From positions 1 through 29,920 of the forward strand of contig CANJOG010000001.1 in the NCBI GenBank assembly GCA_947475475.1: a stretch of 29,920 bases of DNA. Direction: 5' to 3'. The notes beneath the pieces were generated by a model. It worked only from the letters and a program-made list of their open reading frames with translations, was not told where the DNA came from and searched no databases. Both the position numbers and the translations under genes were made by a program. The DNA comes from Acetobacteraceae bacterium (GTDB taxonomy: Bacteria; Pseudomonadota; Alphaproteobacteria; Acetobacterales; Acetobacteraceae). Positions 8,609-15,554 of this stretch are shown here, one piece after another (position 1 is the first letter of the stretch; every line of letters begins with the position of its first letter).

Positions 8609-8636
8609 TTGCTGGGCTGTTCCCGGCGGGTTTAGT
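8609..8636 (+). promoter_or_regulatory. Candidate sigma70-type promoter for the binding-protein gene at 8674
   Basis: TTGCTG (8609-8614) and TTTAGT (8631-8636) are separated by 16 bases, 3/6 and 4/6 matches to the -35 and -10 consensus. Transcription would begin about 30 bases before the ATG at 8674, leaving room for the GGAGGA ribosome site. The 146-base divergent gap (8528-8673) must also hold a leftward promoter for the hydroxylase, which I could not pinpoint. Prediction by eye only. Confidence 0.3.
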
Positions 8637-8673
8637 CTCGCGGCAGCGAAACAAATCAACATTGGAGGAAACC

Positions 8674-9711
8674 ATGAAATCACACACAAGGTGCTTTGGG
8701 CGCCGCGCATTCGGCTCTCTCCTGGCCGGATCGGCCATTGCACTCTCGGGCCGCCGAGCGGCCGCGCAATCGGGCAGCCTTGATGCCCTGGTGGCCGCGG
8801 CGCGTGCCGAAGGCGGCCTCGTGTTCTATTGCGGCGCGCCCGAGGGAATGCCGAAACGGGCCATCGAGGGCTTCACCAAACGCTATAATATTCCGGCGCA
8901 ATTCGTGCGCATCAGTTCCGGCCCTTTGCAGCAGCGCTTTTCCACCGAAGCCCTGTCGGGCCAGATCGCGGCCGATTTCGTGCTGTTGGCCGGCAATGCC
9001 ATTCCCTTTGGTCGCGAGGGCATCGAGAAGGGGTGGATGGAACCGGTTGCCAAGGCTGGAATTCCCGCGATCGGTGGCGAATTCCCGTCCTCCTGGCTGC
9101 GCGGCGATGGAGTCGGCGCCGTGGTGCAGGTTGCTCCATGGGTGATCGCCTATAATTCGGAATTTGTGAAAGAGGGCGATGTGCCCAAGGACTGGTCTGA
9201 ACTGATTGCGCCGAAGTTCAGGGGGCAGATCATCCTCGCCGATCCACTGGCCTCCGATGCGTATTACGATGAATGGCAGACCGTGCTGGACAAGCATGGC
9301 GAGGCCTGGTTTGCCGGGCTGCGTGCGCAGGCTATCCGCTGGCGCGGCGACGGCATTAACGCCACCAATTCGCTGGCGGCGGGCGAATGCTGGTTTCATT
9401 ATCCGGTCACTGCGGCACAGATCACTGATGTTGCCCGCAAGGGCGCGCCGGTGAAGATGGTCAGTTTCGATCTCACTTCAGGCGTTGAGATGACCCTGCT
9501 GATGACACATCCCAGCAAGGCAAAGCATCCGAATGCGGCCAAGCTTTTCGCCAACTACCTGCTCACCGCCGAGGGCAGCCGGCTGTTCAACGACGATCCC
9601 GGTATTGTCGGCCCCTATAGCGGCGCGATGCCGAAGGAATACAAGGCGCCGAAAGGTGTCTGGACACCACCGGAACGCGACAAGCTCCGCAAGCTTCTCG
9701 GGCTGAGTTAG
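8674..9711 (+). CDS. Extracellular solute-binding protein, FbpA/AfuA-like fold, orphan
   Basis: Second type II solute-binding protein, paralogous to the one at 3017; 345 residues. The signal peptide has GRRAFGSLLAG (Arg10-Arg11, Tat-like) and ends near AAA-Q (31/32). The mature protein opens LDALVAAARAEGGLVFYCG, matching NAVLAGAKREGRLVFYTG of its relative. Further blocks are WVIAYNSEFVKEGDVPKDW, LADPLASDAYYDEWQ and a C-terminal GPYSGAMPKEYKAPKG. An adjacent Tyr-Tyr occurs in the ASDAYYDEW block, but I cannot tell whether it is a metal site. The ATG at 8674 follows a strong GGAGGA. Divergent from the molybdenum hydroxylase; two enzyme genes follow on the same strand. No permease or ATPase is nearby, so it must use a distant transporter or act as a sensor component. 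Confidence 0.88.
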   Translation: MKSHTRCFGRRAFGSLLAGSAIALSGRRAAAQSGSLDALVAAARAEGGLVFYCGAPEGMPKRAIEGFTKRYNIPAQFVRISSGPLQQRFSTEALSGQIAADFVLLAGNAIPFGREGIEKGWMEPVAKAGIPAIGGEFPSSWLRGDGVGAVVQVAPWVIAYNSEFVKEGDVPKDWSELIAPKFRGQIILADPLASDAYYDEWQTVLDKHGEAWFAGLRAQAIRWRGDGINATNSLAAGECWFHYPVTAAQITDVARKGAPVKMVSFDLTSGVEMTLLMTHPSKAKHPNAAKLFANYLLTAEGSRLFNDDPGIVGPYSGAMPKEYKAPKGVWTPPERDKLRKLLGLS

Positions 9712-9717
9712 ATCATC

Positions 9718-9737
9718 GGCGGGCGTACGCGCCCGCC
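9718..9737 (+). terminator. GC-rich hairpin just after the binding-protein stop
   Basis: Perfect arms GGCGGGCG / CGCCCGCC with loop TACG begin six bases after the TAG at 9709-9711. There is no following T-tract, so this is a weak or factor-assisted terminator, or an mRNA-stabilising 3' hairpin. Confidence 0.45.
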
Positions 9738-9746
9738 TGCCGCATC

Positions 9747-9797
9747 AAGCCGCCGCTCGTCGCGCGCCGCCTGGCGAACTCGACGGAGCGGCGGCTT
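9747..9797. repeat. 12-bp perfect inverted repeat in the leader of the amidohydrolase gene
   Basis: Arms AAGCCGCCGCTC (9747-9758) and GAGCGGCGGCTT (9786-9797) are exact reverse complements, 27 bases apart. The stem continues inward with GTCG / CGAC (9759-9762 / 9781-9784) past a one-base bulge. The whole element fills most of the 140-base gap between the solute-binding protein and the amidohydrolase. It lacks a T-tail. It could be a second terminator, an attenuator-like leader or a small structured RNA; I cannot choose among these. Confidence 0.5.
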
Positions 9798-9851
9798 CGC
9801 GATAGGTTGGGTGACGAGGAACGCTCGTAAACAACCAAGGACAGGCGGGGA

Positions 9852-10874
9852 ATGTCAGCTCATCTCATTCGCGAGGACTGGCTTGCTTTGGCCAATGAGG
9901 ACGTGCTGGATCCAGCTCTGCCGATTGTCGATCCGCATCTGCACCTGATGCTCGAATGTCCGGTGCCGATTTTCACGCCGTTGGACAAGCCCTATCTGGT
10001 CGCGGATGGGCTGGCGGAGATCGAGACTGGCCATAACATTCTGGCCACCATTCATGTCGAGGTCCGGCAATGCTACCGGACGGAAGGGCCGGAACATCTG
10101 AGGCCGGTTGGCGAAACCGAGTGGATCACCAGCCTGGCGGAGAGCGTGCCGGCAGGCAGGCCCAAGCTCAGCACCGTCAGTGTCGGCTTTGCGGAGCTGG
10201 CAATGGGCGCCGGTGTGGAGGAGGTTCTGCGCGCCCATATCGAGGCCGGGCGCGGACGGTTCCGTGGCGTGCGCAACATGGCCCATAGCGATCCGTATGG
10301 CACTGTGGCCGGTGTCTATGCTCCGCGCCCCGGCCTGTTGCGAGATGCCAAATGGCGGGAAGGTTTCGCGCAGCTGGCGCCGCTCGGGCTGAGCTATGAC
10401 GCCTTCCAGTTTCGCTTCCAGCTCCCCGATATTGCCGATCTGGCGGCGGCCTTTCCCGAGACCACGATCATCGTCAACCATCTTTCGACGCCGAGCTTCA
10501 TCGGCCCCTATGCCGGCAAGCGCGACGAGGTGTTCTCCGAATGGGCGGCGGGGATCAAGTTGCTGGCGCCCTATCCGAATGTGAAAATGAAGATCGGCGG
10601 CATCGGCGCGGACCGGTTCGGCTTCGATCTCTACAATCGGGAACTGCCAGCCTCGTCGGCTGAACTCGCCACCTTGTTCCGACCTTTCTTTGACACCTGC
10701 ATTGAAGCGATGGGCACCTCGCGCTGCATGTTCGAGAGCAATTTCCCGATCGACAAGCCGTTCTACTCCTATCGTGTCATCTGGAATGCGTATAAGCGGC
10801 TGGCCGAGGGCGCCAGCGCGGATGAAAAAGCCGATCTGTTCCGGCGCACCGCCGAACAGACCTACCGGATTTGA
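9852..10874 (+). CDS. Amidohydrolase-2 family metal-dependent hydrolase
   Basis: TIM-barrel hydrolase or decarboxylase of the amidohydrolase_2 group (relatives include 2-pyrone-4,6-dicarboxylate lactonase and ACMS decarboxylase). It has 340 residues. The metal site is visible: VDPHLHL with His29 and His31, a barrel histidine in VNHLS (His210), and the terminal aspartate in ESNFPID (Asp301). The GRFRGVRNMAH block is typical of lactonase-like members. The family usually hydrolyses C-O or C-N bonds of small cyclic or aromatic-derived acids; the substrate here is unknown. AAGGA at 9837-9841 lies about 10 bases before the ATG. An LLM oxidoreductase gene follows after 29 bases on the same strand, so the two probably act in one pathway. 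Confidence 0.88.
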   Translation: MSAHLIREDWLALANEDVLDPALPIVDPHLHLMLECPVPIFTPLDKPYLVADGLAEIETGHNILATIHVEVRQCYRTEGPEHLRPVGETEWITSLAESVPAGRPKLSTVSVGFAELAMGAGVEEVLRAHIEAGRGRFRGVRNMAHSDPYGTVAGVYAPRPGLLRDAKWREGFAQLAPLGLSYDAFQFRFQLPDIADLAAAFPETTIIVNHLSTPSFIGPYAGKRDEVFSEWAAGIKLLAPYPNVKMKIGGIGADRFGFDLYNRELPASSAELATLFRPFFDTCIEAMGTSRCMFESNFPIDKPFYSYRVIWNAYKRLAEGASADEKADLFRRTAEQTYRI

Positions 10875-10903
10875 CCAGTCGCCGAGGGCGAGGGGAGTAG
10901 AGC

Positions 10904-11848
10904 ATGAGCAAAGTGAATTTCGCGGTGAACCTGAACGGGTTCACCAATACCGGCGATCTCGCGGGCATGATCGAGTTCATCGAGACTGCCGAGGCGCTTG
11001 GCTATGATTCCGTGAAGTTCATGGATCATGTGGTCGGCGTCGTTGCCGACAAGCATCCGGAACTTGGCTTCACGCCGTACACCCATAAGAGCCATTTCCA
11101 TGAATGCTTTGTGTTCATGGGCTATATGGCGGCACGCACCAAGCGCATCCGATTCATCACCGGCGTGCTCGGCCTGCCGCAGCGCCAGACCGCGCTGGTG
11201 GCCAAGCAGCTTGCCGAAATCGACGTTCTGACCGGCGGGCGTGTCACGCTCGGCGCTGGCATTGGCTACAACGCCACCGAATTCGAAGCTATGGGCGCGA
11301 ACTTCAAAGAGCGTGCCAAGGTGTTTGAGGAGCAAGTGCATGTCATGCGCATGCTCTGGACGCAGGAATCGGTGGAGTTCCAGGGCAAGTACCACACACT
11401 CAACCATGTGAACATCAACCCGGCGCCAATCCAGAAGCCGATCCCGATCTGGATCGGCTCCGGCCGTACCCATTCGCCGATTCCTCCGGAAGCCGTGGTC
11501 AACCGTGTTGGCCGCCTCGCCGATGGCTGGGTGCCGCTGTTCCGCAATGACGAAGCAACCGGCCGGCCGAAGAACGAGACGGTCGATTGCATCGAGCGGA
11601 TGCGCGGCTATGCGAAGGAAGCGGGCCGCAATCCTGATGACGTCATCATCGAACTCGGCGTGTTCACGCATGGCAAGACCACGCAGCGTGTCGTCGATGA
11701 GGTGAAGGCGCTGTGCGATCTGGGCACCACGCATATTCATGCGCGCGTTTCGGGTGAGACAACGGAAGAGATGGTGAATGGCTCGCCGACATCGCGTCAG
11801 ATCGAAGATATCAAGCGCTTCACGGATGTGATGGATCACTTCCGCTGA
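10904..11848 (+). CDS. LLM-class flavin/F420-dependent oxidoreductase
   Basis: Member of the bacterial luciferase-like superfamily, an (ab)8 barrel that uses FMN or F420 for monooxygenation or hydride transfer; 314 residues. Diagnostic segments are AEALGYDSVKFMDHV near the N-terminus, IRFITGVLGLPQRQTALVAKQ, then LTGGRVTLGAGIGY-x-x-TEFEAMG, and PIPIWIGSG-R plus RLADGWVP in the second half. This order matches TIGR03619-like oxidoreductases. AGGGGAG lies just before the ATG. The flavin type cannot be decided from sequence; in a proteobacterium FMN with a reductase partner is more usual, but no reductase gene is beside it. Likely co-transcribed with the amidohydrolase upstream and ended by the hairpin at 11854. 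Confidence 0.9.
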   Translation: MSKVNFAVNLNGFTNTGDLAGMIEFIETAEALGYDSVKFMDHVVGVVADKHPELGFTPYTHKSHFHECFVFMGYMAARTKRIRFITGVLGLPQRQTALVAKQLAEIDVLTGGRVTLGAGIGYNATEFEAMGANFKERAKVFEEQVHVMRMLWTQESVEFQGKYHTLNHVNINPAPIQKPIPIWIGSGRTHSPIPPEAVVNRVGRLADGWVPLFRNDEATGRPKNETVDCIERMRGYAKEAGRNPDDVIIELGVFTHGKTTQRVVDEVKALCDLGTTHIHARVSGETTEEMVNGSPTSRQIEDIKRFTDVMDHFR

Positions 11849-11853
11849 AATGA

Positions 11854-11883
11854 AAGCGCCGCCGGTGAATGCCGGCGGCGCTT
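11854..11883. terminator. Bidirectional terminator between convergent genes
   Basis: Perfect 12-bp arms AAGCGCCGCCGG and CCGGCGGCGCTT enclose a six-base loop. It lies six bases after the LLM stop and 46 bases beyond the stop of the leftward gene ending at 11929. On the minus strand the stem is followed by the T-rich CTTTCATTTC, so it should work best for leftward transcripts. Confidence 0.75.
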
Positions 11884-11928
11884 GAAGTATGCGCGCGGGG
11901 TCTGGGCTGATGCCCAGGCCCCTTTTCG

Positions 11929-13167
11929 TTACAGCTTGAACGCCACGCCAGGCGTTGCCGGATTGGCCGCATCCGCCGCCACGTATTCGGCGGACTCCCT
12001 CCCCTCCCAAGTATCGGCGGTTGGGCCGAGCTTGATGAAGTTGACGCGGCCGAGTCCCTGGTGATCGGCGGCGCGCATTGTCATCTTGCCCTTGGCGGAA
12101 TCCCACTCCAACCCTTCAAGAGCGCCAATCACCGCCGGTGTTTCGGTGCTGCCGGCCTTGCGGATGGCGGCTGCCATGGCGAAGACGGCATTGTGGCCGA
12201 GGAAGGCATAGGGCGAGGCGAATTCTTCCTTGGTGCGTGCGGTGAATTCGCGGGCGAGTTCTGCACCGACCGCGTTGCTGCTGTAGAGCTTGTAATACCA
12301 GTGCACATGGCACCAGGTATTCTCGGGCGTGTTGGTCTTCAGCGTGCGGCCGATATCCGGGCCGGTGGCGAATTCAGTGTTCACCTTCAGCTTGTTCCAC
12401 AGGCCGAGGGGCCGGCCCTGCTGAAGGAAGCTGATGGCATCGGCGCCGAGCTGGAGCCAGAACAGGCCTTCAATCGGCGTGGACATCAGATTGGAAATGG
12501 CCGGGCGCAGATCTGGCGTGCCAGGCTTGGTCGCGACGGCATCGAAGATTTCCACTTTGCGGCCGGCTGCCTCGTGGCCTTCACGCAAGCCCATTGCGAA
12601 GAACTGCCAGCCGGCATGGCCCGCCGCGACGTCGGGGATAAGGGCGCCCCAGCGCGTCACATTGGGATATTTCTCCGCCATCAACCTGCCCTGCGTACGG
12701 CGCGAGATAAAATCATTCTCGCCAAGCGCAAATACGTTCTTGTTGAACTGTTCGTGCGTGAAAGCGAGGTTGGCGCTGCCGGCGACAAGATAGGTGACGC
12801 CGAGAGTCGGTGCGATCGGGGCCACGGCCAGTGCCGAGGAGGTAAAGGGCGTGCCCATCATCAGATTGACGCCAGAGCCAGCCATCTCGCGCATCGCGGC
12901 GACGGCATCATTCGGCGAGGCGTGATCATCGCGGAAAACGACCTCCACCGGCCGCCCCATGACGCCGCCAGCCTTGTTGATCACATCGCGTGCAATCTCG
13001 GCGCCGGTATTCAGGCCACCAGCCCAGATGAGCTGCGAGCCGCTCATGATATTGATGAAGCCGAGGCGAATCGGCCCCGACTGCGCTTGCGCTTCAGCCC
13101 GGCGTAAAGCCGCAGCTCCGGCAAGTGTGGTTGCTCCAGCGAGCAAAGTACGGCGTTTTATCATCAT
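11929..13167 (-). CDS. Liv/HAA-type ABC transporter substrate-binding protein (copy 1)
   Basis: Periplasmic receptor of the branched-chain/amide/organic-acid importer class (Peripla_BP_6); 412 residues. The N-terminus MMIKRRTLLAGATTL is Tat-like (Arg5-Arg6) and cleavage is likely near the AEA-Q segment. The mature protein starts GPIRLGFINIMSGSQ and has GRPVEVVFRDDHASPNDAV, TRWGALIPDVAAGHAGWQF and TARTKEEFASPYAF, all standard for the family. It is a close paralogue of the gene immediately upstream, 41 bases away, over the whole length. AGAAGG precedes the start; the adjacent second ATG (13164) is equally possible. The Liv permeases and ATPases lie upstream in the same orientation, so it probably serves that importer. 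The ligand is unknown. Confidence 0.92.
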   Translation of the reverse strand: MMIKRRTLLAGATTLAGAAALRRAEAQAQSGPIRLGFINIMSGSQLIWAGGLNTGAEIARDVINKAGGVMGRPVEVVFRDDHASPNDAVAAMREMAGSGVNLMMGTPFTSSALAVAPIAPTLGVTYLVAGSANLAFTHEQFNKNVFALGENDFISRRTQGRLMAEKYPNVTRWGALIPDVAAGHAGWQFFAMGLREGHEAAGRKVEIFDAVATKPGTPDLRPAISNLMSTPIEGLFWLQLGADAISFLQQGRPLGLWNKLKVNTEFATGPDIGRTLKTNTPENTWCHVHWYYKLYSSNAVGAELAREFTARTKEEFASPYAFLGHNAVFAMAAAIRKAGSTETPAVIGALEGLEWDSAKGKMTMRAADHQGLGRVNFIKLGPTADTWEGRESAEYVAADAANPATPGVAFKL

Positions 13168-13208
13168 AGTTGCCTTCTTCGAGAAGTTTATTGCGACGTG
13201 GAGGCAGA

Positions 13209-14456
13209 TCAGATCTTGAAGGCGACACCTGGCGTTGGCGGATTTGCACCATCGGCTGCGTTGTATTCGGCGAAGTCTTTCACCTCCCAGCCATCCGCAT
13301 TATTGGCAGCGCCGAGTTTGATGAAGTTGACGCGGTTCAAGGCTTGGTGATCCTCGCGCCGCATAAGCCCGCGGCCTTTCGCGTTATCCCACTCCAGACC
13401 TTCCAGCGCATTGATCACCGCCGGCGTTTCGGTGCTCCCGGCTTTGCGGAGCGCCGCGGCCATAGCGAGCACCGAGTTATGCCCGGAGAAGGAATAGGGG
13501 GAGGCGAACTCCTCCTTGGTGCGGGCGGTATATTCGCGTGCCAGCTCCTCGGCGATGGGATTGCCGGGATAGCCCTTGTAGTACCAATGAACATGCGACC
13601 AGGTATTGTCGGGCGTATTTCCCTTCAGCGTGCGGCCGATATCCGGGCCGGTCGCCATTTCGGAATTCACCTTCAATTTCTTGAACAAACCCAGTGTGAC
13701 GCCCTGCTGGTAGAAGCTGATGGCATCCGCGCCAAACATGACGTTGAACAGGCCTTCGATCGGCTCGGCCATCAGGCGCGCGATCGGCGTGCGCAATTCA
13801 GGCGCACCAAGGCGCACCAGCACCGGGTCAACCAGTTCGATTTTGCGGCCCGCTTTCTCGTGAGCCTCCTTCAGACCCAGCGCGAAAAACTGCCATCCGG
13901 AATGCCCTGCGGCGACATCGGGGAAGATTGCGCCCCAGCGCGTCACGTCGGGATAGCGCTCCGCCAGCAAGCGACCTTGCAGACGACGGGAGATGTAGTC
14001 GTTCTCGCCAATGCTGAAGGTGTTGCGATTGAACAACTCATGCGTCAGAGCGAGATTTGCGCTGCCGGACATGATGTAGACGGAGTTGAGTGTCGGCACG
14101 ATGGGGATCACGGCGAGTGCGGATGCGGTGAATGGAGTGCCCATCATCAGATTGACGCCATCGCCGGCCAATTCGCGCACTGCGGCGACGGCATCATTGG
14201 CCGAGGCGCGGTCATCACGGAAGATCAGCTCGATCGGCCGTCCATTAATGCCACCGGAATTATTGATGCGATCACGCGCGATCTCGGCGCCGATTTTCAG
14301 GCCGCCGGCCCAGACCATTTGGGCGCCGCTCATGATCGACACGAAGCCGATCCGGATCGGCCCATTCTGTGATTGGGCGTCTGCGCGCCGAGTTGCGGCG
14401 GCGGCGGCAAGCGAACCTGCACCGGCCATTAGGGTGCGTCTGCGAATGCTGGACAT
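13209..14456 (-). CDS. Liv/HAA-type ABC transporter substrate-binding protein (copy 2)
   Basis: Second receptor of the same class, 415 residues, with Tat-like leader MSSIRRRTLMAGAGSL and probable cleavage near ADA-Q. It matches copy 1 block for block (GVNLMMGTPFT-x-SALAV, TGPDIGRTLK-x-NTP, AGSTETPAVI). It differs in the ligand-cleft region: VMFGADAISFYQQGVT here against LQLGADAISFLQQGRP in copy 1, and GSANLALTHELFNRN against GSANLAFTHEQFNKN. A strong GGGAGGGAG lies before the ATG. A 100-base gap separates it from the lactonase gene, enough for its own promoter. Two receptors feeding one permease would widen the ligand range; that is inference from position. Confidence 0.92.
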   Translation of the reverse strand: MSSIRRRTLMAGAGSLAAAAATRRADAQSQNGPIRIGFVSIMSGAQMVWAGGLKIGAEIARDRINNSGGINGRPIELIFRDDRASANDAVAAVRELAGDGVNLMMGTPFTASALAVIPIVPTLNSVYIMSGSANLALTHELFNRNTFSIGENDYISRRLQGRLLAERYPDVTRWGAIFPDVAAGHSGWQFFALGLKEAHEKAGRKIELVDPVLVRLGAPELRTPIARLMAEPIEGLFNVMFGADAISFYQQGVTLGLFKKLKVNSEMATGPDIGRTLKGNTPDNTWSHVHWYYKGYPGNPIAEELAREYTARTKEEFASPYSFSGHNSVLAMAAALRKAGSTETPAVINALEGLEWDNAKGRGLMRREDHQALNRVNFIKLGAANNADGWEVKDFAEYNAADGANPPTPGVAFKI

Positions 14457-14540
14457 GAGCTCTCCCTCCCATCTTTGTTCGTGGGCCGGGTGAGATTTAA
14501 CTACAAGTCGGTCAATCTATCATCATGAATTTTCGCGGCC

Positions 14541-14555
14541 CGGTCTTGAAGACCG
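14541..14555. other. Small palindrome after the lactonase gene
   Basis: CGGTCTT-G-AAGACCG is a 15-base palindrome that abuts the lactonase stop codon at 14557-14559. In minus-strand RNA it could form a short hairpin but has no U-tract directly after it; an A/T-rich stretch (CGAAAATTC) follows. It may be a weak terminator, an mRNA processing site, or an operator in the 100-base gap before the binding-protein genes. Confidence 0.35.
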
Positions 14556-14556
14556 T

Positions 14557-15546
14557 TCATGGGGCGAAATTCAGCCGGAGCCCTGCGGTCGGCCAGTCAT
14601 CGAACGCGATAAGTCGGCCGGTGAGCGCGCAGGTCACGTAGAGCGTGCGCCGGTCGGGTCCGCCAAAGCAGCAATTGGTCGTGCAGTCGTCCCCGGTTGC
14701 AACGTGCCTGATCGTCGTGCCATCGGGCGAAAAGATCGTGATGCCGCCATTGCCCAGCGTGCCGACGAGAATGTTTCCTGCGCTATCGACCGTGAGCGAA
14801 TCGCACATGCCGAGATTGAGCGGCATGCGTCCGGGCACCACGCCAAGGCAGCGCCGCCCGCCGACTTTGCCAGGTGCGGTCAGATCGAAGGCCCAAAGGC
14901 GTCCGGTTGTCGTCTCTGACACATACAGGATCGTCTCATCCGGGCTTAGCCCCACCCCATTGGCGGAGGCAAAGGGATGCGCCACTTCGCGGATCATCGA
15001 TCCATCGGGGGAGGCGTAGAACACCGAGCCGCCGCGTCGATGCGTCACCGTGGCGAGCATATGCAGCACGGTGAAATCCATCCCCTCGGCCACCATGCCG
15101 GTATCATGCGTCGGGCCTTCGTAATCGCCGCTATCGGTGAAGTAGAAATTGCCGGCTCGATCGAAGACGAGATCATTCGGCTTCATCAATGCGATGTCGC
15201 CGCAGGCCGTGTAAAGCGTGGTGACTGTTCCGTCCTGAGCCACGCGCTGAATTTGGCCGGGAATGCACGCCATGCTCTCGCCCGGCGTGAGCGTGCGATA
15301 GCGCGTTGTCCCGTCCGGCTGCTTTTCGCCAACGAAGCGGGAGCCTCCATTATTGCAAACATAAATAGCGCCATCCGGGCCAAGGGCGGCACCATTTGCG
15401 CCACCGCCCAATGTGGCGATCGTCTCCCGCCCGGCCGTGGTGATCCGTGTCAGCCGGCCCGCCCGCATTTCGCAAACCAGAAGATCTCCATTGGGGAGAA
15501 TCAGTGGCCCCTCGGGAAAATCGAGACCGTCGGCGACTAGGCGCAT
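14557..15546 (-). CDS. SMP-30/gluconolactonase-family lactonase
   Basis: Six-bladed beta-propeller calcium- or zinc-dependent lactonase that opens sugar or other lactones to the acid; 329 residues, normal length. Metal-site signatures are present: Glu12 in DFPEGP, Asn124 in KPNDLVFD, Asn196 in SANGVGLSPDE and an Asp in CDSLTVDSAGN (249). The propeller repeats P-D/N-G and IYV/LYV recur about every 45 residues. The ending TNCCFGGPDRRTLYVT is typical of this family. It starts eight bases after the stop of the enolase-superfamily gene and is thus in the same transcript. The pairing suggests that a lactone formed by one of the SDRs upstream is hydrolysed here; the actual lactone is unknown. Confidence 0.9.
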   Translation of the reverse strand: MRLVADGLDFPEGPLILPNGDLLVCEMRAGRLTRITTAGRETIATLGGGANGAALGPDGAIYVCNNGGSRFVGEKQPDGTTRYRTLTPGESMACIPGQIQRVAQDGTVTTLYTACGDIALMKPNDLVFDRAGNFYFTDSGDYEGPTHDTGMVAEGMDFTVLHMLATVTHRRGGSVFYASPDGSMIREVAHPFASANGVGLSPDETILYVSETTTGRLWAFDLTAPGKVGGRRCLGVVPGRMPLNLGMCDSLTVDSAGNILVGTLGNGGITIFSPDGTTIRHVATGDDCTTNCCFGGPDRRTLYVTCALTGRLIAFDDWPTAGLRLNFAP

Positions 15547-15554
15547 AGTCTGGC

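Noticed and set aside
6851..8635. 594-codon open frame on the plus strand
   Set aside because: Entirely antisense to the molybdenum hydroxylase gene, whose motifs and length are intact. The composition is unlike a folded protein family.
8528..8743. 72-codon upstream extension of the molybdenum hydroxylase
   Set aside because: It would cross the divergent promoter region and the start of the binding-protein gene; family members begin near MANFGTSQSVRRFEDPRLL.
12061..14372. Two long plus-strand frames (348 and 400 codons) that resemble each other
   Set aside because: They are antisense to the duplicated receptor genes; their similarity simply mirrors that duplication.
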